From a virus: 26,084 nt of DNA. Every line of letters starts with the position of its first letter. Positions within the stretch are counted from its first letter, which is position 1. The DNA lies in IMG/VR virus record IMGVR_UViG_3300023294_000085, positions 1 to 26,084 of that record; one strand, 5' to 3'. The translations under genes were made by a program, and so were the position numbers. Below, piece by piece: positions 1-8,306 of this stretch. The notes below the pieces were generated by a model. The model was given only the letters and a program-made list of their open reading frames with translations. It ran no database searches and was not told the DNA's origin.

Positions 1-1661
1 ACTGCTGTTGTAGCCGTAGCTGTTGTGAATGTACCTGCCGCCGCTGAGTTGGCACCTATGATAGCACCGTCAATGGCACCTCCGTTGATGTCTGCTGTGT
101 CTGTGGTGAACGTTTTACCTGTTGCGACAGTGAAGTCCTGAGCAGATGTGATTACTTCTGCTGTGTTTCTACTGTCAAATGTTAGGTATACGTTAGCACC
201 TTCTTTGACTGTTAATGCTGTAGCTGAGTTGTCTGATACAGCAATGTTGATGTCTGTGCCATCTGCACTGATCGAGTCAAGAGCAATGTTGCCCACGTTG
301 GTGATGTTGTTATCACCGACACTTAAAGCACCTGACAGTGTGATAATACCTGTTGAGTCTGCAATAGTTGCCGCTGTAGTTCCGTCTGCCGCTGATAGTT
401 GAGGAGTTTGTAGATCTGTAACTGTTGTGACACCTGCGTGTAAAGCCGCATATGAATCGATAGTAACGTTACCTGCTGTGGATCCAGCTTCTCCTGCTGA
501 GACTGCCATAGCAAACTCATCTAGTGATTCGTCCCAGATCATCGATACGTTGTCTAGTGAACCCCGATTGATTAATAAACCTTGGTCAAGCACGTTGGCA
601 TCTCCACCGGAGTTGTTTTTTGCCAAAACAATAAGTGGATCTTCAATAGTTAAATTTACTGTATCAATACTCGTTGTAGTACCATTAACTGTTAAGTTAC
701 CGCCTACTGTAAGTGCTCCTGTTGTTGCAACAGCACCTGATGAGTCAGCAATCGTGATTGCCGCTGTTCCATCGTTGGCTTTGACGTTGGTTGCTTGTAC
801 GCTAACTGCTGTTGCAGTTGTGAATGTACCTGCCGCCGCTGAGTTGGCACCTATGATAGCACCGTCAATGGCACCACCGTTGATGTCCACAGTGTCTGAT
901 TCAAATGTAACTCCAGTTGAAACCACAGTTTTCTTGTCAATGGTGATCTGTTCTGAACTGTCAGTTGTAACGAAAGTCATGTAAGCGTTAGATCCTTCTT
1001 TGATCTCCAATGCCGCCGCTCTGTTGTCTGTTAGTGCTAGGTCAAAATCATTGTCATCCGCTTGAACTGAATCAACACTGATTGCTCCAACGTTCAGTGC
1101 CGCTAAGTCACCCAGGTCAAGTCCATCTGTTACTGATAGTCTCTTGATGACAGTCGAACCAGTACCGTTTGGGGTGATATTGATGTCGCCGTTCGTGGTC
1201 AATGAGCTGATGGTCATGTCAGCTATTTTTAAGTTGTTTATTTCAAAAGAACCGTTGTCCCTGATGTGAGCCACATCTCCGTATGTTTCTGTGAAGAAAT
1301 GGATTTCATTTTGATCTGATGCTCTCTCAACATCAATACCTGTGTTGCCGTCTGTGTCAGACAGAGTTGATCCACCGGTCATGGCAACCCATGCACCGTT
1401 GTATCCTTCAATTTGTCCTGTGGTTGAGTTGTGTCGTATCATTCCCACAGCACCGGTCGGTCTTGCCGCTGTGTTACCTGTTGGTACTCTGATAGCATCT
1501 GAACCTGCCACGTGTAATGATACACTTGGGGATGCAGTGCCTACACCCACTCTTGAATTTGTTACATCTAATACTAGTAATGTTGTTTCGAATGCTAAAT
1601 CTGTTCCAGACCTTAGAAGGTTGGATTTCAACATCTGTCCTGATATACGACCTATTGCCAT
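1..1661 (-). CDS. Virion fibre/structural protein with internal repeats (partial, runs off left edge)
   Basis: An open frame of 553 whole codons starts at 1661 (MAIGRISGQM) behind a GGAG ribosome site and continues past the left edge, so the C-terminus is missing. Residues about 1-50 read GRISG..LKSNLLR..DLAFET..LVLDV.NSRVGVG, an N-terminal module also found at the start of the 1216-aa protein at 3718-7368. A later module (VNGTTTSIDTVNLTIEDP, then INRG and IWDE) recurs in the genes at 3718 and 9094. Two long units share a KEG.N.Y.TF segment followed by DINGGAIDGAIIGANSAAAG and are spaced about 265 residues apart. The low-complexity, Thr/Ala/Gly-rich beta composition fits a trimeric fibre or decoration protein on the virion surface. 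No enzymatic motif was seen. The structural role is fairly secure; the exact location on the particle is not. Confidence 0.75.
   Translation of the reverse strand, partial: MAIGRISGQMLKSNLLRSGTDLAFETTLLVLDVTNSRVGVGTASPSVSLHVAGSDAIRVPTGNTAARPTGAVGMIRHNSTTGQIEGYNGAWVAMTGGSTLSDTDGNTGIDVERASDQNEIHFFTETYGDVAHIRDNGSFEINNLKIADMTISSLTTNGDINITPNGTGSTVIKRLSVTDGLDLGDLAALNVGAISVDSVQADDNDFDLALTDNRAAALEIKEGSNAYMTFVTTDSSEQITIDKKTVVSTGVTFESDTVDINGGAIDGAIIGANSAAAGTFTTATAVSVQATNVKANDGTAAITIADSSGAVATTGALTVGGNLTVNGTTTSIDTVNLTIEDPLIVLAKNNSGGDANVLDQGLLINRGSLDNVSMIWDESLDEFAMAVSAGEAGSTAGNVTIDSYAALHAGVTTVTDLQTPQLSAADGTTAATIADSTGIITLSGALSVGDNNITNVGNIALDSISADGTDINIAVSDNSATALTVKEGANVYLTFDSRNTAEVITSAQDFTVATGKTFTTDTADINGGAIDGAIIGANSAAAGTFTTATATTA
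22..92. repeat. Direct repeat copy 1 (71 bp)
   Basis: This segment is repeated at 817-887 (offset 795 bp, a multiple of three) with a single mismatch. It encodes the DINGGAIDGAIIGANSAAAG segment of the fibre protein on the minus strand. The surrounding units have diverged more, so this core appears recently duplicated or homogenised. Confidence 0.85.
817..887. repeat. Direct repeat copy 2 (71 bp)
   Basis: Partner of the repeat at 22-92, differing at one base (a at 876 against t at 81). It lies in the same reading frame of the same fibre gene. Confidence 0.85.
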
Positions 1662-1697
1662 CTTAATTTCTCCAAACGTTTTGTTTTGTCATGATTG

Positions 1698-1721
1698 ACT
1701 GTTATAACAGTGGTATTTACC
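1698..1721 (-). promoter_or_regulatory. Variant late promoter with palindrome at predicted mRNA start
   Basis: On the minus strand GGTAAATA (1721-1714) resembles the T4 late element TATAAATA with two changes. It is followed at once by the perfect 14-base palindrome ACTGTTATAACAGT (1711-1698), which would lie at or next to the predicted transcript start. The fibre gene begins at 1661, with GGAG just ahead of it. The promoter assignment is inference from the motif and position. Confidence 0.45.
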
Positions 1722-1742
1722 AGGTTGTCTTAATTTTTACGC

Positions 1743-1750
1743 TATAAGTA
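1743..1750 (+). promoter_or_regulatory. Probable late promoter (TATAAGTA)
   Basis: One mismatch to the T4-type late element TATAAATA, 21 bases ahead of the plus-strand gene at 1772. It sits in the divergent gap next to the minus-strand element at 1714-1721. Confidence 0.5.
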
Positions 1751-1771
1751 ATAGGATACGATAATGAACAT

Positions 1772-2323
1772 ATGCACACACACGCAGTCAATATAGTGGG
1801 TTCTGTGCCCATACAATGGGATTTTGATCAGAGCGATCTGTTGGGCAGTACCATTCAGGCCGGCAACACACATAAAAATCATCCGTTTGACTATGCTGTC
1901 ACAAATGCAGAGACTCGTCTGCAGGACATGCTGAACACTGACAGTTTCAAGGGCACAAAAATACTGGTGCCAGAGGATCTGTACAAGAAATACATATTTT
2001 TTGATCCTTTGGATAATCTACCCAATTTTCCTTTCGTGAAGAGCTTGGAACTGGAGGTGAATTCCTGTTCCGAACAGAGTCTTGCACTGCTGTTGGCCTG
2101 TTGGATGGAGATGGAAGTGATCTATCTGTTTGGCTATGACATCGCCAATCTCACAGAGCGATCACGATTGATATCCATTGCAATGGCTCATCCCCACAAT
2201 CATATTGTGTATGTGCGTAAACCCAATCCCAACAAGATATTCCTGTTTGATGAGTTTGAGAACATGTCAGTGATGGATTATTTAGAATATCAGAAAGTGG
2301 TGGATGAAACAACCGGTCAATAA
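1772..2323 (+). CDS. MptE/DUF115-like protein (putative)
   Basis: A 183-aa protein. Residues 97-124 (NSCSEQSLALLLACW...IYLFGYDI) match the layout of the segment at residues 93-117 of the 208-aa protein encoded at 15032-15658 (WSSGPTALKHAC...IYILGFD): a Ser-rich turn, an AL..AC helix, then an IY.(L/F)G(F/Y)D strand. That pattern is typical of the Rossmann-like MptE/DUF115 fold found in some pterin kinases and sugar-transfer enzymes. The N-terminal GNGES-type nucleotide loop of the other protein is not obvious here, so this copy may be divergent or inactive. It overlaps the next gene by 20 bases. An ATG at 1764 is in another frame, so 1772 is the start used. It is a plus-strand island among minus-strand virion genes, as accessory cargo genes often are. 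Confidence 0.55.
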   Translation: MHTHAVNIVGSVPIQWDFDQSDLLGSTIQAGNTHKNHPFDYAVTNAETRLQDMLNTDSFKGTKILVPEDLYKKYIFFDPLDNLPNFPFVKSLELEVNSCSEQSLALLLACWMEMEVIYLFGYDIANLTERSRLISIAMAHPHNHIVYVRKPNPNKIFLFDEFENMSVMDYLEYQKVVDETTGQ

Positions 2324-2675
2324 AAAACACATGAAATATCATCTCACCGTGAGGTGGCCAGCAATCTGTCGTAATCGCAGTGCAGAGATTCTCAACGAGC
2401 GACCTGATCTAGTGGAACAGATGAATCGTTTCCGACAGAAATTGGATCGAGTGTGTGAGTTGATCCTGCGTAAATCATTTAGAATAGACACAGGGCACAA
2501 CATGACCGGAGTGAAGTTGTGGTTGGAATCAGGACAGGATGTGTATGATTTTATTATTCGACAACCAGAATTTGATTGGGAGATAGTGCCAGAAATGGGC
2601 ACAGTGAACAGTCTCACAGGTGAATTTAAAAAATATTCTATAATTTATACGCCAACAGGCATCACAATAGATTAG
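2304..2675 (+). CDS. Hypothetical protein, translationally coupled to the gene at 1772
   Basis: A 123-aa protein that I do not recognise. It is basic and Arg-rich at the N-terminus (RWPAICRNRSAEIL) and ends in a Thr/Ile-rich stretch. There are two possible starts: 2304, overlapping the upstream gene by 20 bases, or the internal Met at 2331 (MKYHLTV), eight bases after the upstream stop; the second is equally plausible. The stop overlaps the stop of the convergent minus-strand gene at 2672 by four bases, with no terminator between them. Tight coupling to the MptE-like gene suggests a shared role, which is inference. Confidence 0.6.
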   Translation: MKQPVNKKHMKYHLTVRWPAICRNRSAEILNERPDLVEQMNRFRQKLDRVCELILRKSFRIDTGHNMTGVKLWLESGQDVYDFIIRQPEFDWEIVPEMGTVNSLTGEFKKYSIIYTPTGITID

Positions 2676-3718
2676 TCAGCAAACCCGTGCATGACCACAA
2701 CTCTCGCACCTTCATGTGGTGCTTCTATCACAGAATCTCCGCCAGTGAATGACAACACACTTCCGCTTATTGTGTAGTTTGTGTCAGGCTCCTGCATCAC
2801 ACCATCCACATATAATATCACAGTTTTTTCGTTTGTGGGAGTTATGCTCATTGTGAATTGTGTGGTGGATCCGTCACCGGTGAACACATCTTTGGTGATC
2901 TCGCCTGCTTCAGATGAAGTACGCAGTGAGGTATATGTTGATCCATCTTCTGACACCTCATACTTGCCGGTCTGCGAGTTGAAACGCAACATACCTGCTG
3001 TGGCAGAAGGCCTTGCCGCTGTGTTACCTGTGGGTAGATTGATAGCAGTGGTTGAGTTAAAAACAAACTGTCCTGTTCCTGCTGTGTCTAGAGTAAAGTC
3101 TGCATCGGTTACATCCTGATTGATAGTAGATCCGGCAAATGTGAAATTGCCTGTAGGATCTAAACTCGACACTAAGTTTTGTAATCCTTTAGAGCCTGTG
3201 TATCGTCCTCCGGCTATGTACACCACCTTGCCTGTGAAATTTACACCATTGGGTAGATTGGCTCCTATAAAATGCAACACACCGGATTGATAGTCAAAGA
3301 ACCATTCGTCGTTGTTGCCTGATCCTGTGGCACCTACCTGTGTGCCAGATGCCGCGGCATTGCTCGCATCACCAGAACTGTGTACATATACTTTTACCTG
3401 ATAGGTGGATCCAAATTCAGGTGGTATCCAGTCTGTGAGACCGGTCTTCCAGGTTCTATTAGCCTCTCCAGTGGTGTTGTCCACAGTACAAGCATCTGGA
3501 CTGGATGTGGGGTACACAGTCACAACACCGGTGGATGATCCTGGCAGGATTGTGGGTATTTGGTCTGCCGCATTCCACGTGGTGTCACCTCTCAACAGTA
3601 AAGGAGATGCTATAGATTCATTGGGTGCTTTCTTGTTTGCATTGGTGTCAGTTTTACTAACTCCATATCCTATCTTCTTCCAGAGATAATCAACTTTTTT
3701 TGCGTCTGTGATTGCCAT
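2672..3718 (-). CDS. Virion structural protein with C-terminal fibre/collar-type module
   Basis: A 348-aa protein. The N-terminus (MAITDAKKVDYLWKKIGYGVSKTD) is compact. The middle (residues ~90-175) contains a WFFDYQSGVLHFIG segment that looks like a small beta domain. Residues ~200-270 carry the SATAGMLRFNSQTGKYEV motif seen in phage fibres. The last ~75 residues (FTGDGSTTQF, ILYVDGVMQEP, NYTISG, VVVMHGF) form a module also present at the C-terminus of the protein at 8307-8771. Its start codon shares a base with the stop of the 1216-aa gene (TAATG), so the two are translationally coupled and probably assemble at the same site. A surface structural role is likely; the precise organ (collar, baseplate or fibre) cannot be assigned. 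Confidence 0.7.
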   Translation of the reverse strand: MAITDAKKVDYLWKKIGYGVSKTDTNANKKAPNESIASPLLLRGDTTWNAADQIPTILPGSSTGVVTVYPTSSPDACTVDNTTGEANRTWKTGLTDWIPPEFGSTYQVKVYVHSSGDASNAAASGTQVGATGSGNNDEWFFDYQSGVLHFIGANLPNGVNFTGKVVYIAGGRYTGSKGLQNLVSSLDPTGNFTFAGSTINQDVTDADFTLDTAGTGQFVFNSTTAINLPTGNTAARPSATAGMLRFNSQTGKYEVSEDGSTYTSLRTSSEAGEITKDVFTGDGSTTQFTMSITPTNEKTVILYVDGVMQEPDTNYTISGSVLSFTGGDSVIEAPHEGARVVVMHGFAD

Positions 3719-6700
3719 TATGCGATGCTCAGTGCTGTCACACTGTCTCCTGATTCTAGTTTAATTCTTATTAGTATGTTATTACCTGTGGCATTGGAAG
3801 CATTCTCAGATCCCAGTGTTAGAGTGAATGATTGTGCAGAATATGTTGTGTTGTCTATGATTCTATCTCCAGATGTAAATGCACAACCGTTGGATCCGTT
3901 ACCGCCATTGCCTGTGTCAGCTCCTGGCACACCCGATCCTGCATATGACAACGAAGCATTCAACCATCCGTTGATATCAGAGGCATCATCGATCGCTGTA
4001 CCCGGTGACGCAACAAAAAGTCCTGAAACTTTTCCTGTTAGAGTCACTGTAAAGTTTGCAGTGGAAGTTCTTCGGAAAGCGAACGTGTAGTACTGGGCTC
4101 CACTTCTTCCTGAGTTTAGATCTGGTCCAGCTGGCAGATGGCCTGAGCTCAGATCTGTTGTGTAATGTTGTATGGTACCTGCACTGGTACTCGTTGGTCG
4201 AACGATTGCTTCTTGGGTTCCTGCCACTGTGACTGCACCAGACCATGCATTATTTGTGTAGTAGTCGGCATTTGAGAAAGCCGGTGTGTCTGAGGCGGAA
4301 CCCAATCCGCTTATTCGCACAGCATCGTCATCGTGGGTGGCTCCTAAAGAGTCACTAACTGCGATACCACCTTGATCTAAATTAAGACCTCCCGGTGTTT
4401 GTGTGAAAACTTGAATTTTTGTTGCATCTGCATCATAAGAACCTGCACCATTACAGTTGGTGGCTCTTGCTTTGATAGTGGAAACTGAGAACATGTTTGA
4501 TGTAGTAAGAGGCACTGTGACTGCTCCAATGGTATAAGCAGACGACACCCCGGTGTCTGTGTTGGGTATACCACCTGTTAAGAATGTGCTCGAACCATCT
4601 ATGTTTGCATATGTAAAATCTAAATTGGATATAATAGAGCCAGAACCCTCGGACACTGTGCCTGGTTCAATTTCATGTGGATTAGTTATATCAGCGTAGG
4701 CCTGTCCTGTTAGGTTAGCAATGGTTGTACCGGTTACTGTTAAACTTGGTGAGCCTGAATCGTAATAAGGTATACCTGAAACATACTGGAATGTACCAGC
4801 CGCATTTTGAGTCACTGTGCCAATACTAGTGGTTGGAGCAGATGTAACATCGTCTTTGAGCACATGTACATAGTTGGTGTTACCTGTTGCAGAATGTTCT
4901 AATCTCTGTGCTGTCAATCCTGCCGAGTATGCTGACAGTGCTTTTGTTATTTTTGCTGTGAACACTTGATAGAAATCTTGAGGATACGCACCATCAACTT
5001 CGTCGTAATCTCTTTGATTGCTAACAACCAAGGAAGTAAACGTTCCGTTTTCTCCTGCTGTTGCTGAGAACGCTTTAGCACCATCAGCGGATGCATTGAT
5101 GCTCGCTGTTAGTGTGCCAGCGGCACCATTGTAGGCGTTTGCAACTGTTGCTGTGTCGATTGTAGAGGTACTTGTGTACCTTCTTGCAGTTGTAGAATTT
5201 AATGCAGTACCAGCAGACAATGTATCGGCTGAACTGGTGTTGTCGGTAAATGAAGCACACAGCTTGGGAGATGATCCTTGTGCTGAATCACTTAACGTCA
5301 AACTCTTTGTAGATAGGTTGGCCGGCGCCGAAGGCACTGCTTTCATGATCCACGTAAGAGTTTCTTCATCGTCTTGGAAGAATGTGTCTGGTGTGCCATA
5401 TGCTCGAAATCTTGTTGTGAAAGATCCTGCTGACACTCCTGTAAAGTTCCTTGTTAGAGTTGTTCCAACACTGCCGGCAGTTGATCCGTCTTCTGCTATT
5501 GACACCAAAGAACTTGAATCACTGAAGTAATCATAGTCGTAGTTGTCTGCATTCTGCGAGGTATTGGTAAATGTTGCTGATGCTCTGTTAGCACCAGTTA
5601 GATCTGTGTGATCATACAACGTGTATTGATTGTTGCCTGTTCCGGTTGATACTTTATCTGCCGTGCCTGCTATGTTCGCTCTCACATTGGGCTCCACAAT
5701 AATATTAATATTTTTTGAGAACGGTGTGCCAGAATGTCCAGTGGCAAGACTTAGACTGGTTGTGAAAGTGGATGTTACACCATTTGTTTGATTGGCAGAA
5801 CTTAAATTAAATGTATTAGAAATATCTTCGTCTGTGTCTCCTGCACTTCCAGAACCTACATTAACGTTGGTGTTGCTGTCACCTTCTCCAAAATTCCAAG
5901 TGTACACATTGGCTGAGAATGTGCTCTGTGCTCCAGGATTGGATGCTGTGTCGTTTGTGAATGTAACAGGGAATCCTGATGTGCCTTCTTCGTTGATTCC
6001 TCGTATGGTGGAATCTGTTGTGGAATAATCTACAGCGTGTACAGAATACACATCAAAGTTTTTACTCGCAGTTGCAGGTATCACTGCTGGGTCTGCTGTG
6101 TTATGAGATAACAATTTTAATTTTACAGTATATCGAGTATCACCTGTGCCTGACCCGACCGTGGATCCGTCATCGTCTGCAGAGTTGTTGTAGGTGTGTG
6201 AAAGTCTAGAACCGGATCGACCGCCGGCCGCCGAATCTGATGCTACGGAACTGGTTGAGGTATCTCCCCAATCTACTTCGTAGGTCACTGTGGCACTGCC
6301 GGTGTTGGTGGTTACGTTTTCGAGATACACAGTGGCACCGTTGTCTGCTTTAGTGATTGCTGATCCACCCGACGCGGCCGCATACATAAAGAAATTTGGC
6401 ACAGGTTCTGCTGTGTAAATCACAATGTACTGTGTTCTTGTTTTTGATGCTGTGCTTCCTGCTGAGCCTGCTGTGGCTGTGTGATTGTATGCTGTCACTG
6501 TTATGGTGTAAGGAGAATTTGTATTTGTACTGTAGGTGTGACTTGGTGTGGTATCTGTGGTGGCTGTGGTGGCTGATTCACCTGTGCCCCAATCGATGTC
6601 ATATCTAGTAGCACCGCCACCCACTGTTGAGATGGTGAGAGTAACTGCTAATCCTGCTGACCCAGTGGTAACATCCGCAGAAAAATCCACAGACTTCACA

Positions 6701-7368
6701 TAGGTGTTGTTCCGAATATTTTCCATGGTCTCGTTTAGATCATCCACAGCATCTGTTATAGATCTCGATCCCACCAATGCTGAATAAGCACCGTCTCCAA
6801 ATGAGGAGTCGGCAGGAGTGCCCAACAGTATGTCCCCGCCATCACCCGAAAATGCTCCCGATGAAACAGCACTGTCCACATATGCTTTGGTGGTTAGATC
6901 AGTGTCACCTACCGGATCTGCCGCTTGTATTTTTGCTAGAGTAACACCTGATAAATCTGTTGTTGTAGAACCATCAGATGTGGTAGTTCCAAATCGAAAT
7001 ACATCCAATGTTTCGTCCCAGTACAACACAGCCGGATTACTGGCACCGCCTCTGTTGATCATTATACCTGCATCTGTGGCCGCAGAGTTGTTGGAATTGA
7101 TCACTAAAATATTGTCTTCTACTGATAGATTCTGTGAATCTATCGTGGTTGTTGTACCTGCTACTGTTAGATCACCTGTGATGGTTACTGAATCTTGAAA
7201 TCTTGCTGTACCGTTAACATCCAGAGCATAATTGCCTGGAGAATCGGTTTTAATACCAATCCTGCCGTTAGACACATCTACGAATAATAAATCCGTCTGG
7301 AAGGCAATATCCGATGTACGAATCAGATTGGATTCAAGTAATTCTCCACCTATTCTATTAATTGCCAT
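3718..7368 (-). CDS. Large PKD-domain virion adhesin/fibre protein (1216 aa)
   Basis: The longest gene in the window. Residues 1-50 share the DLAFET-type fibre N-terminus (MAINRIGGELLESNLI..SDIAFQTDLLFVDV) with the gene at 1-1661. Residues 66-165 hold a module (VAGTTTTIDSQNL, INRG, YWDE, FGTTT, TKAYVD) shared with the genes at 1 and 9094. Three PKD-type immunoglobulin-like domains follow, at about 228-318 (DIDWGTG... HTY), 325-442 (EVDWGDT... HTYNNS) and 446-560 (YTWNFGEGDSN). The rest is a long Thr/Ser/Gly-rich beta stalk with no cysteine-rich or enzymatic region. PKD domains are known in cell-surface and phage proteins that bind carbohydrate or protein, so receptor contact is a reasonable inference. 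It is the first gene of a two-gene unit with the one at 2672. Confidence 0.75.
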   Translation of the reverse strand: MAINRIGGELLESNLIRTSDIAFQTDLLFVDVSNGRIGIKTDSPGNYALDVNGTARFQDSVTITGDLTVAGTTTTIDSQNLSVEDNILVINSNNSAATDAGIMINRGGASNPAVLYWDETLDVFRFGTTTSDGSTTTDLSGVTLAKIQAADPVGDTDLTTKAYVDSAVSSGAFSGDGGDILLGTPADSSFGDGAYSALVGSRSITDAVDDLNETMENIRNNTYVKSVDFSADVTTGSAGLAVTLTISTVGGGATRYDIDWGTGESATTATTDTTPSHTYSTNTNSPYTITVTAYNHTATAGSAGSTASKTRTQYIVIYTAEPVPNFFMYAAASGGSAITKADNGATVYLENVTTNTGSATVTYEVDWGDTSTSSVASDSAAGGRSGSRLSHTYNNSADDDGSTVGSGTGDTRYTVKLKLLSHNTADPAVIPATASKNFDVYSVHAVDYSTTDSTIRGINEEGTSGFPVTFTNDTASNPGAQSTFSANVYTWNFGEGDSNTNVNVGSGSAGDTDEDISNTFNLSSANQTNGVTSTFTTSLSLATGHSGTPFSKNINIIVEPNVRANIAGTADKVSTGTGNNQYTLYDHTDLTGANRASATFTNTSQNADNYDYDYFSDSSSLVSIAEDGSTAGSVGTTLTRNFTGVSAGSFTTRFRAYGTPDTFFQDDEETLTWIMKAVPSAPANLSTKSLTLSDSAQGSSPKLCASFTDNTSSADTLSAGTALNSTTARRYTSTSTIDTATVANAYNGAAGTLTASINASADGAKAFSATAGENGTFTSLVVSNQRDYDEVDGAYPQDFYQVFTAKITKALSAYSAGLTAQRLEHSATGNTNYVHVLKDDVTSAPTTSIGTVTQNAAGTFQYVSGIPYYDSGSPSLTVTGTTIANLTGQAYADITNPHEIEPGTVSEGSGSIISNLDFTYANIDGSSTFLTGGIPNTDTGVSSAYTIGAVTVPLTTSNMFSVSTIKARATNCNGAGSYDADATKIQVFTQTPGGLNLDQGGIAVSDSLGATHDDDAVRISGLGSASDTPAFSNADYYTNNAWSGAVTVAGTQEAIVRPTSTSAGTIQHYTTDLSSGHLPAGPDLNSGRSGAQYYTFAFRRTSTANFTVTLTGKVSGLFVASPGTAIDDASDINGWLNASLSYAGSGVPGADTGNGGNGSNGCAFTSGDRIIDNTTYSAQSFTLTLGSENASNATGNNILIRIKLESGDSVTALSIA

Positions 7369-7381
7369 AATACTACATTGA

Positions 7382-7389
7382 TATTTACC
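7382..7389 (-). promoter_or_regulatory. Possible late promoter variant (GGTAAATA)
   Basis: Same GGTAAATA core as at 1714-1721, preceded by CT in both places (CTGGTAAATA). It lies 13 bases ahead of the 1216-aa gene's ATG at 7368. The recurrence in front of two related fibre genes supports it; no T4-consensus TATA is present. Confidence 0.4.
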
Positions 7390-7414
7390 AGATCATACCT
7401 AAGCCAGATAATAC

Positions 7415-7422
7415 ACTAAATA
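7415..7422 (+). promoter_or_regulatory. Possible late promoter variant (ACTAAATA)
   Basis: Two mismatches from TATAAATA, seven bases ahead of the ATG at 7430. It is the only candidate in the 61-base divergent gap for this strand. A transcript from it would start almost at the start codon. Confidence 0.3.
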
Positions 7423-7429
7423 TTCATAT

Positions 7430-8296
7430 ATGGCACTTAAACCTTTAAACACAACTAGGAAGATCACTGCAAAATCTATCAAATTATCTGAGATTGCACT
7501 GGATACCAATTGTTTAACTGGTGATCTTATAGACGGCGGGACAGTAACTAATTTCAGCAGTACAGGTATCAAGGACACTGCGTCAGAAACGCAGATCATT
7601 GTTAAAAATGGCAGTGTGGAAATTAAAAAAGATTTAGATATCAAAGGCACAGTGCGAGCAGACAAATTAGAATATGTTTCTGCACAGGTGCCTAAATTAA
7701 ATGTCACTCAAGCAGTGATGGTGGACAACAACGAAGTTATATGGAAAGATTCTTTAGGTAAGTCTGTAAAGAAAAGTTATCTGCAAGAAGTAGGTATACT
7801 AAAAGATTTACAGGTAAAAAATACTCTGTATGTGGCAGACGGGAGAGTAGGTATCAACACCACAGCCCCTGGAGCAGATTTTGCTGTATTTTCAAATGGT
7901 TACGAAATAGTAACACACTTCCATGAATTGACAGGGTTTGTAGGCACTTCTGCACACGTGCCTTTTTCCATAGGGACAGACAATACTCCACGATTAACTT
8001 GTAGAGCCAACGGAGATGTAGTGGTTGGTTCAGAAACAGGCAAGCCTGTTAATTTAAATGTGTATGGCAAGGTTGGCGTGGGAGTTAAAAATCCAACTGA
8101 AAGTTTAGAAGTTGCCGGCAATATAAAATTTTCTGAAAGAGTATTTTCTTCCGGCGAGCAAGAACCTAAATCCGGTGCCTGGTCCACAGGGTCAATTGTG
8201 TGGAATGAACAGCCTGCTCTGGGTCTTCCGGTTGGCTGGGTATGCATTAAAGGCGGCACTCCTGGTGGATGGCGACCGTTCGGTACAATTAATTAA
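7430..8296 (+). CDS. Tail fibre protein (288 aa)
   Basis: Residues ~1-130 are a slender beta-rich shaft. They are followed by two repeats typical of marine phage fibres, VADGRVGINTTAPGADFAV and GKVGVGVKNPTESLEVAGNIKF. The last 35 residues (GSIVWNEQPALG.PVGWVCIKGGTPGGWRPFG) form the GWVC..GTPG.W..FG tip motif common at the ends of fibre proteins in marine T4-like phages. This is the only fibre here coded on the plus strand, between minus-strand fibre genes, ending 10 bases before the convergent gene at 8307. A receptor-binding or fibre-tip role is likely; whether it is a long or short tail fibre cannot be decided. Confidence 0.75.
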   Translation: MALKPLNTTRKITAKSIKLSEIALDTNCLTGDLIDGGTVTNFSSTGIKDTASETQIIVKNGSVEIKKDLDIKGTVRADKLEYVSAQVPKLNVTQAVMVDNNEVIWKDSLGKSVKKSYLQEVGILKDLQVKNTLYVADGRVGINTTAPGADFAVFSNGYEIVTHFHELTGFVGTSAHVPFSIGTDNTPRLTCRANGDVVVGSETGKPVNLNVYGKVGVGVKNPTESLEVAGNIKFSERVFSSGEQEPKSGAWSTGSIVWNEQPALGLPVGWVCIKGGTPGGWRPFGTIN

Positions 8297-8306
8297 ATTT
8301 TATTTT

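Noticed and set aside
427-984. Plus-strand open frames opposite the fibre and capsid genes (for example 427-984, 3725-4090, 6818-7198, 11862-12260)
   Set aside because: They are mirror frames of low-complexity Thr/Ala/Gly-rich minus-strand genes, without ribosome sites, and the minus-strand products are clearly related to known phage proteins.
7430-8296. Invertible tail-fibre segment
   Set aside because: The plus-strand fibre between minus-strand genes invites the idea, but no inverted repeats flank it and no invertase is present in the window.
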